Origin: Apricaphanius iberus
Lineage: Eukaryota; Chordata; Actinopteri; Cyprinodontiformes; Aphaniidae
Direction: 5' to 3'
NCBI GenBank assembly: GCA_028564705.1
Contig: JAPXFQ010000184.1
Span: 2,038,501-2,102,500, forward strand
DNA: 64,000 bases
The position numbers and the translations under genes are program-made. A model generated the notes under the pieces. That model had not been told where the DNA came from, did not search any database, and saw only the letters and a list, made by a program, of their open reading frames with translations. Within the stretch, counting starts at the first letter, position 1, and each line of letters begins with the position of its first letter. Of the stretch, positions 49,001-54,275 are shown in pieces.

Positions 49001-50043
49001 TTTTTTCATCACCGCACTAGTCTTCTTCGTCTGACTTGGTGAAACTCATTAAATTGTATTAATATCCTAGTTTCAAACTGCTAAAAATATTGTTTGTTTC
49101 AGGGGATAACTATGATGTCTGTGCGATCTGCCTGGATGAATACGAGGATGGAGACAAACTAAGAGTCCTACCATGCTCTCACGGTGAGTGTTCTCATCTT
49201 CAGCTTGATCGATATACATTTAAAAATAGGGATGCAACAATACCACTTTTTTCAAACTGATATGATACCGATACTTGGATCTGAGTACCAATGCTGATAC
49301 TTATACCACACAAAAAAAACAATGAATTCCAAGTTTTTATTTTCTTCTCTGCTTGTTACAACGAATGATGAATTGGATAAAATATTAAAAATGACCAAGA
49401 CAAAAATTTGAGTGAAAAATAAAAATTTTCTGTGAATTTATTATAAAGACTCCACATTTTAAGCATTGGTTTGTGTTATCTGTTAACTTCGACCCTTTAG
49501 ATTGGAGCAGTATCGGCCTGATACCAGTATCGGTATCCTTAATTAAGAGCAACATGAACAGGGAGACACATTATGTCTAATTGAATCTGATTTCCCTGGT
49601 GTTTGAAAAGGAAGTGCAGTCAGGGATCAGGTGAAAATCAGTACTTTGCCTCGTTTTCTCAGCCTGAGGTTTTTGTTCCCACAGCGTACCACAGCAAATG
49701 CGTGGACCCCTGGCTGACCAAAACCAAGAAGACGTGTCCCGTGTGCAAGCAGAAGGTGGTCCCCTCACAGGGCGACTCTGACTCCGACTCAGAGGAGGGG
49801 GACAGCGGCCCCGACGAGAACGAGGTGGTCTCCGAGAGCACGCCCCTGCTGCGCTCCCAGGCCTCTACCAGCGCCCACTCCTTCGGCACCATGTCGGCAG
49901 CGTCGCGCTCGGAGCAGGACTCCTCCGAGTACGACGAGGAGGAGCTAGACAGCAGCGACAGCGAGGAGGAGGTTACCGTGGAAACGGTGGTGGTGCAGAT
50001 GCAGCAGCCGTGCTCCGACGAGCACGACTTACCCCGAGCTTGA
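15943..50043 (+). CDS. rnf13: RNF13, PA-TM-RING E3 ubiquitin ligase (5' partial)
   Basis: Seven coding exons join in frame: 15943-16065, 37920-38007, 39087-39177, 39424-39529, 40641-40734, 49103-49183 and 49685-50043. They encode 313 residues plus a TGA. Order: most of the luminal PA domain, one transmembrane helix, a basic juxtamembrane stretch ([19 protein letters not shown]), a C3H2C3 RING-H2 finger, and an acidic Ser-rich tail. All introns are GT-AG with consistent phases. Human RNF13 has 381 residues, so about 65 N-terminal residues (signal peptide and start of the PA domain) are missing; I did not find that exon in 1-15942. Known family role: an endosomal/lysosomal membrane ubiquitin ligase. 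RNF167 is the closest alternative, but the sequence and the linkage to profilin 2 favour rnf13. Confidence 0.93.
16066..16837 (+). other. rnf13 intron, 5' part
   Basis: Start of a 21,854-bp intron (16066-37919) that holds most of the transposons described below. Donor GTACCAG. Nothing coding seen in this segment. Confidence 0.6.
16838..17550 (+). mobile_element. Non-LTR retrotransposon RT C-terminal fragment
   Basis: Forward translation gives [70 protein letters not shown], then [29 protein letters not shown] and [20 protein letters not shown]. These are hallmarks of an abundant teleost LINE reverse transcriptase C-terminal region. One base appears lost near 17250 (CCGGAGGGG), shifting the frame after VRSSVI. 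A local palindrome at 17408-17456 disrupts the stretch before QLAWERLG. The exact clade was not determined. Confidence 0.85.
17408..17456. repeat. Perfect 20-bp hairpin inside the LINE
   Basis: The 20 bases at 17408-17427 are the exact reverse complement of 17437-17456, separated by ACATAATCC. Left arm GTTCCCAGGCCAGCTGGGAG. The right arm is normal LINE sequence (QLAWER region), so the left arm is an inverted copy of it. The reading frame is kept. Confidence 0.95.
17551..17829. other. rnf13 intron, nothing recognised
   Basis: A small stem (CAGTTTTTC/GAAAAACTG near 17784-17809) is the only structure seen. Confidence 0.4.
17830..18258. repeat. hAT-like MITE, TATGGATGCACCGATACC end
   Basis: The right end, read in reverse, is TATGGATGCACCGATACCGA, following ATCGGGGCCGATACCC. 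Internally, TTTTCTGTGAAGGTATTGC...AAGTATCGGTTCATGGTATC matches the interior of the copies at 49227-49541 and 63847-64000. The first 100 bp (ATGCGGCTTTTAATATGGTGCGG) resembles a second teleost repeat, so the left boundary is uncertain. Confidence 0.55.
18259..20035. other. rnf13 intron, no gene or named repeat (1.8 kb)
   Basis: Moderately AT-rich with purine-rich tracts near 18500-18600 (AGAGAGAAGGGGG). No splice-flanked open frame recognised. Confidence 0.4.
20145..21696 (-). mobile_element. Tc1-like element with 212-bp inverted repeats
   Basis: Left repeat 20145-20356 and right repeat 21485-21696 are inverted copies (CAGACGTGGACAAAATTGTT at the outer end; ATTTTTGTCCAGGCCTG near the inner end). 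TA follows the right end; the left flank reads CA. Transposase remnants lie on the reverse strand: HTH region at 21173-21448 ([19 protein letters not shown]) and C terminus at 20489-20677 ([16 protein letters not shown], containing the catalytic Glu block). Stops and frameshifts separate them. Length 1,552 bp, close to full size for a Tc1 element with long repeats. Confidence 0.9.
22077..23498 (-). mobile_element. Second Tc1-like element (GTGGGACAAAAAAGTATTT ends)
   Basis: The left end GTGGGACAAAAAAGTATTTA with CAATTGTG matches the reverse complement of the right end ATAGGCAAAAAAAGTATTCT with CAATTGTG; TA flanks both. An inner repeat GGAAAATAAGTATTT also occurs on both sides. Reverse-strand transposase: HTH part at 22923-23240 ([20 protein letters not shown]), middle at 22634-22918 ([20 protein letters not shown] and [12 protein letters not shown] around a catalytic Asp), C-terminal remnant at 22312-22539. 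Frameshifted, hence inactive. Same family as 46764-48095. Confidence 0.9.
23551..23741 (+). repeat. Short retroelement tail inserted in Tc1
   Basis: About 190 bp separate GCTGGTAGAG from GAGACCTATCTAGAAAC, which are adjacent in the Tc1 family. The insert ends CCTGATAAATAAAATGCATT followed by ATTATTATT, a LINE- or SINE-like 3' tail. GAG occurs at both junctions. The source family was not recognised. Confidence 0.45.
23971..27959. other. rnf13 intron, 4 kb without a recognised gene
   Basis: Includes a CT-rich region at 24240-24640, homopolymers at 25089-25107 (T) and 25562-25576 (T), an 11-G run near 25771-25781, and a CA-rich patch at 27340-27370. Open frames here are short, mostly overlapping low-complexity sequence, and lack splice context. 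The segment at 24200-25250 is less repeat-like than its surroundings. Confidence 0.4.
27960..28080 (+). mobile_element. Short LINE RT fragment
   Basis: Forward text GGTCCAGATCGAGTCGACCC, then TTTGTCACCAATTCTGTTCG and TTCATGGACAGGATTTTTAG, reads as [18 protein letters not shown]. This is the motif B region of the same LINE type seen at 16838-17550. Only about 120 bp survive. Confidence 0.7.
28081..30389. other. rnf13 intron, 2.3 kb, nothing assigned
   Basis: Contains a purine-rich tract at 28840-29220 (AGGAGGGAGGAGGGGAGGGG and similar), A-runs at 29809-29815 and 30177-30188, and T12 at 30003-30014. Some pieces (28085-28320) may be repeat-derived, but I cannot name the family. Confidence 0.35.
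30390..30655 (-). mobile_element. Tc1-like transposase fragment
   Basis: The reverse strand encodes [20 protein letters not shown] and NTLAHIKKV, matching the region before the first catalytic Asp of Tc1-like transposases. The forward strand shows the familiar GCATGATGCTGCCACTACCA, then TTTTGGTCTCATCTTCTTCC. About 260 bp, frameshifted, no ends visible. Confidence 0.75.
30656..31639. other. rnf13 intron, nothing recognised
   Basis: No gene, splice-flanked open frame or repeat family recognised. Confidence 0.35.
31640..31850 (+). repeat. Old tRNA-derived SINE-like copy
   Basis: AAGGTCATTGATTTGAATCTTGGCTC resembles a B box (GATTTGAATCT) with downstream body text similar to the better preserved copy at 35785-36090 (TGTTCTC, CTTCAGGC, TAGGTTACTTGGACTGTGTG). 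Heavily degraded. Confidence 0.4.
31860..32065 (-). repeat. tRNA-derived SINE-like copy
   Basis: Read in reverse, TGTGGCTCTGAGGTAATCG followed by GGTTGTAAGTTCAATTCC resembles tRNA A and B boxes. The forward strand carries GCAACTTGGGGTTAAGTGCC and TTGCCCATGG, typical of a common teleost SINE body. Diverged. Confidence 0.5.
32150..32420. repeat. MITE-like fragments with ATATCG words
   Basis: CGTCACAATAACGTTTTGCTGGACGATATATCGCC (32159-32193) and TAGGGACGTGTATTGGCAAGAATCTGGTGATATGATATGAA (from 32319) resemble starts of two common teleost non-autonomous elements. The second recurs at 39665-40060. Confidence 0.45.
32560..33185. repeat. Possible Harbinger-derived segment
   Basis: [16 protein letters not shown] occurs in the forward frame near 32860-32907. 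WTDE-V is typical of the Myb/SANT-like protein of Harbinger transposons, and GCCATCTGCTG with GTAGTCCGTCATG resembles non-autonomous relatives. CCATGTGAACA is repeated near 32622 and 33102. Clear inverted ends were not found. Confidence 0.3.
33186..34730. other. rnf13 intron, nothing recognised (1.5 kb)
   Basis: Open frames such as 34016-34324 lack splice context and known domains. ATTGATTGATTGATTCAATTGATT at 33274-33298 is simple repeat. Confidence 0.35.
34731..35390. mobile_element. hAT-like MITE interrupted by a SINE
   Basis: Starts CAGGGGTCTGCAACCTGTGG, a frequent teleost hAT terminus. The other side after the SINE ends near ATGGCTCCTTGGAGGGTAAC, which resembles the inner part of the opposite end; the last bases (GTTTGCTTGTCCTAA) are too diverged to fix the boundary. 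No transposase. Confidence 0.55.
34957..35139 (+). repeat. tRNA-derived SINE with 14-bp target duplication
   Basis: A-box-like TTTAGTGGTTTAGTAGTTAG and B box GGTTCAAGTCC (35036-35046) mark a tRNA-derived pol III promoter. The body ends CAATAAAGGCCACCTTAGCC followed by A7. The flanks GGTTGGAAACTATG (34943-34956) and GGTTTGAAGCTATG (35140-35153) match at 12 of 14 positions, a target-site duplication. Length 183 bp. Confidence 0.85.
35391..35784. other. rnf13 intron, nothing recognised
   Basis: Purine-rich around 35460-35620. No gene or repeat family recognised. Confidence 0.35.
35785..36090 (+). repeat. tRNA-derived SINE with (TGGA)n tail
   Basis: CCTGGGTTTGAATCCCAGCC is a B-box-like head. 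The body has CATGTTCTCCCTGTGAATGT, CTCCCACAATCCAAAGACA, TAAATTGTCTTTAGGTGTG and CTGTCCAGGGTGTACCCCGC, ending in GTAGATGGATGGATA. This matches the layout of a very common teleost SINE; the copy at 31640 is a decayed relative. Confidence 0.65.
36091..36587. other. rnf13 intron, nothing recognised
   Basis: AT-rich spacer before the hAT element at 36596. Confidence 0.35.
36596..37514. mobile_element. hAT element with near-perfect 8-bp duplication
   Basis: The left end CATACTTGCCAACC is the exact inverse of the right end GGTTGGCAAGTATG. The flanks GCCTATAC (36588-36595) and GCATATAC (37515-37522) agree at 7 of 8 positions. Inside are CCGGGAC- and CGGGAGG-rich ends. A 137-codon open frame occupies 36882-37295 (+), with a 62-codon frame opposite it at 37028-37216; neither carries a domain I recognise. 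Probably non-autonomous, 919 bp. Confidence 0.8.
37523..37919 (+). other. rnf13 intron 3' end
   Basis: Ends with TATCTCTGTTCAG at 37919, the acceptor of the second visible rnf13 exon. No other feature. Confidence 0.5.
37920..38007 (+). CDS. rnf13: rnf13 exon: PA domain, middle
   Basis: 88 nt encode [20 protein letters not shown] through SMGSND plus one base. This is the most conserved stretch of the PA domain in RNF13. Acceptor TTCAG, donor GTAAGA. Phase 1 at its 3' end, matching the next exon. Confidence 0.95.
38008..39086 (+). other. rnf13 intron, 1,079 bp
   Basis: AT-rich, no repeat family recognised. Ends TTTTCTTTTTAG. Confidence 0.6.
39087..39177 (+). CDS. rnf13: rnf13 exon: PA domain, end
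   Basis: Completes a Leu codon with the preceding base, then [20 protein letters not shown] and [10 protein letters not shown]. Donor GTGAGT at 39178. The last two bases (GG) join the first base of the next exon to give Gly. Confidence 0.95.
39178..39423 (+). other. rnf13 intron, 246 bp
   Basis: Shortest intron of the gene. Donor GTGAGT, acceptor TTCACCAG. No insertions. Confidence 0.8.
39424..39529 (+). CDS. rnf13: rnf13 exon: transmembrane helix
   Basis: Encodes [19 protein letters not shown], then [16 protein letters not shown], a single strongly hydrophobic helix that anchors the protein with the PA domain luminal and the RING cytosolic. The exon holds the complete transmembrane segment. 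Donor GTGAGT; phase 0 at its 3' end. Confidence 0.96.
39530..40640 (+). other. rnf13 intron, 1,111 bp
   Basis: Contains the MITE at 39665-40060 and ends TTTTAACACAG. Otherwise nothing recognised. Confidence 0.7.
39665..40060. repeat. MITE with ATATCG words, copy in rnf13 intron
   Basis: Starts TTATTGGCAGGAATCTGGTGACACGATATGCATCAC, matching the sequence at 32329-32360 (TATTGGCAAGAATCTGGTGA). Ends near CGATATACCAGGATATCGATATTTTC. Diverged; exact ends uncertain. Confidence 0.5.
40641..40734 (+). CDS. rnf13: rnf13 exon: basic juxtamembrane segment
   Basis: Encodes [20 protein letters not shown] and [12 protein letters not shown]. The Arg/Lys-rich run directly after the transmembrane helix fits the cytosolic side. 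Acceptor AACACAG, donor GTAAAG, phase 1. Confidence 0.95.
40735..44884 (+). other. rnf13 intron (8.4 kb total), 5' half
   Basis: No repeat family recognised in most of this stretch. Two blocks, about 41180-41740 and 43540-44110, are richer in GC and more complex than the rest; they could be conserved non-coding sequence, but nothing in the window alone proves it. T19 at 43267-43281 and T15 near 43957-43971 are homopolymers. Confidence 0.4.
44885..45541 (+). mobile_element. hAT-like MITE, right end lost
   Basis: Starts CAGAGGTGGTTAGAGTAGCC, followed by GTACTCAAGTAAAAGTAG and TTTTACTCAAGTACAA, a signature of a very common teleost hAT MITE. The body continues to AACTGGGTTAATGTAATGCT, after which the expected inverse of the left end is absent. 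Confidence 0.6.
45542..46763. other. rnf13 intron, nothing recognised
   Basis: The short open frames here (46100-46378, 46437-46649) have neither splice context nor domains. Confidence 0.35.
46764..48095 (-). mobile_element. Tc1-like element, right end truncated
   Basis: Left end CATTGGGGCAAAAGTATTTA after TA, then CAAGTTCTCCCACTTAAAAG as in the 22077 copy. Reverse-strand transposase remnants lie at 46965-47231 (DNRE-like C terminus) and 47179-47382 ([12 protein letters not shown], the DND catalytic block). The right inner repeat AAATACTTATTTTTTGCACC and CATTGTGATTTTACTAA are present to about 48095, but the outermost end is missing. An unexplained insert may occupy about 47600-47750. Confidence 0.8.
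48096..49102 (+). other. rnf13 intron, 3' part
   Basis: A GC-richer patch at 48270-48500 carries a short open frame without recognised similarity. The intron ends TTGTTTGTTTCAG. Confidence 0.45.
49103..49183 (+). CDS. rnf13: rnf13 exon: first half of RING-H2
   Basis: Encodes [20 protein letters not shown], then VLPCSH. It supplies the first zinc ligands of the RING: Cys-x2-Cys, a 14-residue loop, then Cys-x-His. The intron follows the His codon plus one base. Donor GTGAGT. Confidence 0.96.
49184..49684 (+). other. rnf13 intron inside the RING, 501 bp
   Basis: About 315 bp of it is the MITE at 49227-49541. Acceptor TTTGTTCCCACAG at 49684. Confidence 0.8.
49227..49541 (+). mobile_element. hAT-like MITE within the RING intron
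   Basis: Left end TAGGGATGCAACAATACCA; right end, read in reverse, TAAGGATACCGATACTGG. The interior TTTTCTGTGAATTTATTA...TTGTGTTATCTGTTAAC is shared with the copies at 17830-18258 and 63847-64000. Flanking octamers TTTAAAAA and ATTAAGAG agree at 5 of 8 positions, compatible with a decayed target duplication. Confidence 0.6.
49685..50043 (+). CDS. rnf13: rnf13 last coding exon: RING end and acidic tail
   Basis: Encodes [20 protein letters not shown] and C, giving His, Cys and the final Cys-x2-Cys ligands plus the Trp needed for E2 binding. The tail then has [27 protein letters not shown] and [16 protein letters not shown] before TGA at 50041-50043. ESTPLL (49834-49851) is an acidic dileucine sorting motif; in human RNF13 the equivalent leucines (311, 312) are sites of disease variants. 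Third codon positions are strikingly C/G-rich here compared with the AT-rich upstream exons. Confidence 0.96.
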
Positions 50044-50847
50044 CTGGCTCCGTTCAGCGGATCCCCCGACCCCCCAACCTCGCGTCTGCAGTGACTTTGC
50101 AGAGGGAGGCGATAACGAATCAATCATCTGTTCTGTCACTGCTTCCATGATGCTCCTGTCCGCTGTAGGAGTTCTGCCACACACCCATGTTTTAGTCCGA
50201 CTGTGGATGAAGAGTTGGAAGGACTGAAGCACAGCAGACTGCTATACTCAACCGTATTTATTCATGGAGAACCAGGAGAAGGTTCACTCCTCCTGTCTGA
50301 CAGAGTGTAGATATTGTCTTTACATAAAGTATAAATCACAGCAAGATCCCTACCAACCTTTGATCATCTTCACTCCATGTATACACACAGCGTAGATGCA
50401 CTCCGATGTAAGACAAACGGAACCACTATGCAGCAATCGCATTTCATATTACAGCAACACTGCGTTGCCATTTTATTTCCAGCCTGGCGTCTTGCAGGTG
50501 CGGACGTCTTTCGTGCCACACTTTACCGGTTCCCCACCGACCGACATGTGATGTGAAGCAGAAGACAGTCGGGATAGCGAAGACTCGTTTAAGGCAAAAG
50601 AAATACAGAATGTGCTTTCTTTGATGCATCACATGACATTTTGTGTTACAATGTTCCACACTGCCTGTGGTTAATCTTTTGGCTGCTGATTTCTTTTTAT
50701 AAATAGCTAAATAAACCTCGTTACGGACCAGTTCTGACATGGTTCGGAGGAAAAGTGCTTCTGTTTTATCCACAAAATGTCAATTCCCGTTGCATTTGTC
50801 TTGTTTTCCTACTGCTCATGTACATTTGTTCAACAAATGTCAATAAA
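50044..50847 (+). other. rnf13 3' UTR
   Basis: Runs from the stop codon to the AATAAA at 50842. It contains no large repeat. An earlier AATAAA at 50710-50715 could give a shorter UTR. Confidence 0.6.
50842..50847 (+). terminator. rnf13 poly(A) signal AATAAA
   Basis: AATAAA 799 bp after the stop codon, followed about 20 bp later by TTTATTGTTGCC, a T/GT-rich downstream element. The alternative is AATAAA at 50710-50715. Confidence 0.6.
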
Positions 50848-52528
50848 CCCTGAACTATAAAAGTTTATTGTTGCCTCCATCCAGCAATTCAGGTACATTT
50901 GCCTTCAATAACTTAATTTTCAGTTTGAGAGAGGGCTGTTGACAGACCAAACACACGCTTTAGTTTTATTATTCAAAATGTTATTTCTACGAATTGTCTT
51001 ACACATACATTTTAAATTATACTTTTTTTTTACGGCTACCAGCTGATGAAAACCATAATTCAGTTTTCTATAAAATTCTATTTAGTATTTCTATAAATGG
51101 GTCATTAACCCTGACCTTTGGTTTAGTATAAACTTTACCAAGTCAAGTGTTACAATGACAACATAATCAGCATTTACAGTCAATGGATTGGCCAACATTT
51201 ATCGCTCATTTTTTTTAATATAGTTTAACCTTTTACATTTCTTAAAATGCAAATTTCCTAATTTTTTTGGCATCTAGATTAATTTCTGAAGACAACCTCA
51301 TGACATACTTTTGGATCTGCTGCTGTATAGTACCTGCAACCTAAAAACCAAGATTTAGGATTTTTTTTAACCTGTAAGCTATAGAAAGTGCTTTACTCAT
51401 TTAAGTACTGAAATGAGTCTTTACAGTTGGTTTCTGATTAAAATGTGTTAAATGTCATTTCACAACTTTTTATGAATCTGAATTAACTTTATTTTGGCTT
51501 GCTAGACTGAGACAGTAATAACCTAAAAGCACACGAAACCACCTTATAGGATCTGTTGGTACCTTTATGCAGTTTATTAAAAAGGCTGGGGGGGGGGGGG
51601 AATGCAGACACACAAGGAGTTTCTTTTTTTGTAGATCAAAGAACTTTGTGTCGCTACATCTCAAGACCCCAACTTTCATGCTGACCTAATTCAAATAGAC
51701 GTCCATCACCGCCTTTATTGGTCAGATGATCTGTGTGTTCTGAGGAGGAAACCATTTCATAACACTGAAGTTCTTAATCAGCCCCAATACTGAATCTAGT
51801 TAATGTTTCTATCAATTTGACATGAGATCGAATTATTAATTTCTTCAGACATTAGTTGAATGTAGGTCAGATTATACTGAAATAAGTGTTATTTTCAGTT
51901 TCAGCACGGGGACTAACCAAGCCATTCAAACTGGAAAAGCTAAACTCAGACGTTTCAGAATATCAGCAATAAGTTCTGATTTTTTTTTACTTTAAACAAA
52001 GAAATTCGGTTCTTACATTAGTAACTTTTCCTACACAAATTTAAGCTTTAAGTGTCTTAAAGAGGAAACTAATGTTAAAATAGACTTTTCGTTTTTGTGT
52101 GCCAATAATCTAGGAAGTCAGAGGCATACCCTTAGTTTAATTCAAAAACACTCATGACTTCAACTTTGATAAACATTTGGAAATCCCATCCGATAACTAC
52201 CAAAAAAAAAGCCCACTTCAGTCTTTGAAGGTGAGCTCTGAGCAACGTTTCTGATCAACCGTTGTCCTTTCTGCAGTTCGAGACTCAAATAGAGCCAGAG
52301 AAAGTTTAACATGTCTGTGTACTTTTAAGAAAGCTTAAGTACACAGACTTTCAGAAAGTTTAGTCAATGCAAAATGACCAAAAGGCCATCCTTACTGTAA
52401 GGGCGGGCCAGAAGGAGCCAATAAGTTTAAAAGTTTTTCCAACAGCACTGATGCAGGTGAGAACATTTTCATAAAACAAATAGCACACAAGTAAAGAGCA
52501 GAGAGAACATTTGTCTGGTTGGAATAAA
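50848..52528. other. Intergenic gap between converging 3' ends
   Basis: About 1.7 kb, AT-rich, with a 12-G run near 51588-51600. CTGTGTACTTTTAAGAAAGC followed by CTTAAGTACACAG at 52313-52345 forms a short inverted repeat. No gene recognised. Confidence 0.45.
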
Positions 52529-52534
52529 TTTATT
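52529..52534 (-). terminator. pfn2 distal poly(A) signal candidate
   Basis: TTTATT on the + strand is AATAAA on the transcript, about 1.6 kb beyond the exon 3B stop codon. Another AATAAA lies at 53047-53052. Which one is used cannot be told from sequence. Confidence 0.4.
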
Positions 52535-54177
52535 TGATCTGTCTGTAAACAAGGTGATAAATCAATTTATGGCATTTCTTGGTTTATGCATATGACATCA
52601 GATGCATTAAAGACTGTATCCCAGATGCAAGAAAAAAAAAAGAAAAAAAAAAAGTGGCGAGGAAAGGAAATGAACAGATCAGGAAACAGGACTGAACAGT
52701 GTTTTCTTTTTTTATGAGTACACATATCCCACAAGGCCTAAAACAGTGGAGCTGAAGCTACAAATCAAAGTGCCGATGAAATGACTCCTTAGCCAACAGT
52801 GGGTCAAAAATCCTTCTTACAGATCTAACATTATGGCACAGGATACACAGGTTCTGCAGTTACGTTTCAACGAGACAACCATGAGCATCTTTGTTCCACC
52901 CAACATCTCCCATCGAGTGTCATTTCTACTTTTAGAAGTTAGTCGGGGTTTTTTTTTCTTCTTTAGTTGGACGTTACATTTAGCCGTTCTGAGCGTGGAC
53001 AGATCAAGTGACGCCCCCCCGTAGCTCAGCTGACTAAAGAAGGCAATTTATTCCACAGTTATGTAGTTGTCAACACAGCGTGGGTTTGTACAAATGCATT
53101 TGTTTCAACAGTAGTGAGGCTTTCTCAGAGTTTCTCTTTTGTAGTGTTAAGCACAACATCTGCCGGTTAGTTTCCTTCATTAGAAGTTAAAAACATCCTT
53201 CACATGATTTTAGAGCAGTTGTATAAACACCCGGGCCGCAACTACACTTGGTCCTACAAAAAAGGAAACAAAAAAGACAAACCGGACAGACTCCAGGTTG
53301 TTATATGCTGGGATATCTGTCTGGAAAAAAAAAAAAATATATATATATATATATCAAAAACAAATGGCAGCCTTTAACACAAGATGTTAAAGATGGCAAA
53401 CGAAGCAGATTTAAGTGCCTGAGCCTGTTACTGTGGAATGTCCGGGGGTTTTGTGTCGTTGGGAAGGTTGTGATACCCGGGTGGAGCGGCCATGACGCCA
53501 CCCATCCCTTTATCAAAACCGATTCAGGACAGTACAGCGACTCTGCCGGGAGAGGTGTGTAGTGTTCAACATTGGGGGGGGGCAGAAATTAGGTGGTGTC
53601 TGATTAAAGCCAAAAAACAACCAGGGGCTGGATAATTTGGCAAGGAGGTGGTTAGTGTGGAGCTTGTTGAGGACAACAGATATGCACAGTCTCCCCTCCT
53701 GGACACGGAGGAAATAAAAAGGAAGACACGACGAGCTTTTAGAGAGCTCAAATGCTCCAAAGGCAGAGGCTGCTCAAGGAGGGAGTGTGTACGATCTGTG
53801 AGGATTTAGTGTCAGGTACCATGAAACAAAAAAACAAAAAAAAGGATCATCTACAAATTGATGCTGTAGCTTCCTTTGTCTTAGAGATCTGCCAGAATCA
53901 TGTGGTTTTTTGTTTTGCTGGTCTTGGCTAAATACAGATTAGTCATGACATCCTGTTTAGCGACATGCTCATCTTTGCTATGGATCAACATAAGAGTGCT
54001 TCAGATATAAGAATTTACAGAGCAAATGTGGAGGGAAGAGGGTTTAAGGGTCGGTAAGGGAAAGAAAGAAACTGGGAGGAGAAAAAAAAAAAGAAAACTA
54101 CAAACTAGGACTGGAAGTAGTGTGAAATGCAACAGGGTGGCGAGGGTGAACTGCTAGGTAGCTGGTTACGGGTTGCT
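52535..54177 (-). other. pfn2 3' UTR (probable)
   Basis: Downstream of exon 3B on the - strand. Holds an (AT)n run at 53338-53354 and A-rich tracts near 52628-52653 and 54081-54094. No open frame of interest. Confidence 0.45.
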
Positions 54178-54275
54178 TTAGTACCCGGACTTCCTCAGGT
54201 AGTCGGCCATCTGAAATGATTTGTTGTTGAGCTTTCCTCCATGGACACCTTCTTTCCCCATGACAACAACCAATG
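54178..54275 (-). CDS. pfn2: pfn2 alternative last exon 3B
   Basis: After exon 2's final base it gives [20 protein letters not shown] then [12 protein letters not shown] and TAA. Acceptor GTGTACTCCAG with a T-rich tract upstream (TTTTTGTCCTTTTTGTG). It has exactly the length and phase of exon 3A and shares MGKEGVHGG, but differs in the C-terminal helix. It would encode the isoform corresponding in position to mammalian profilin-2b, though its sequence is not a close match to the mammalian b tail as I remember it. Confidence 0.88.

Noticed and set aside
49659..50123. 154-codon - strand open frame opposite the last rnf13 exon
   Set aside because: Produced by the GC-rich third positions and acidic repeats of the real exon. 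The sense strand has clear RING and splice evidence.
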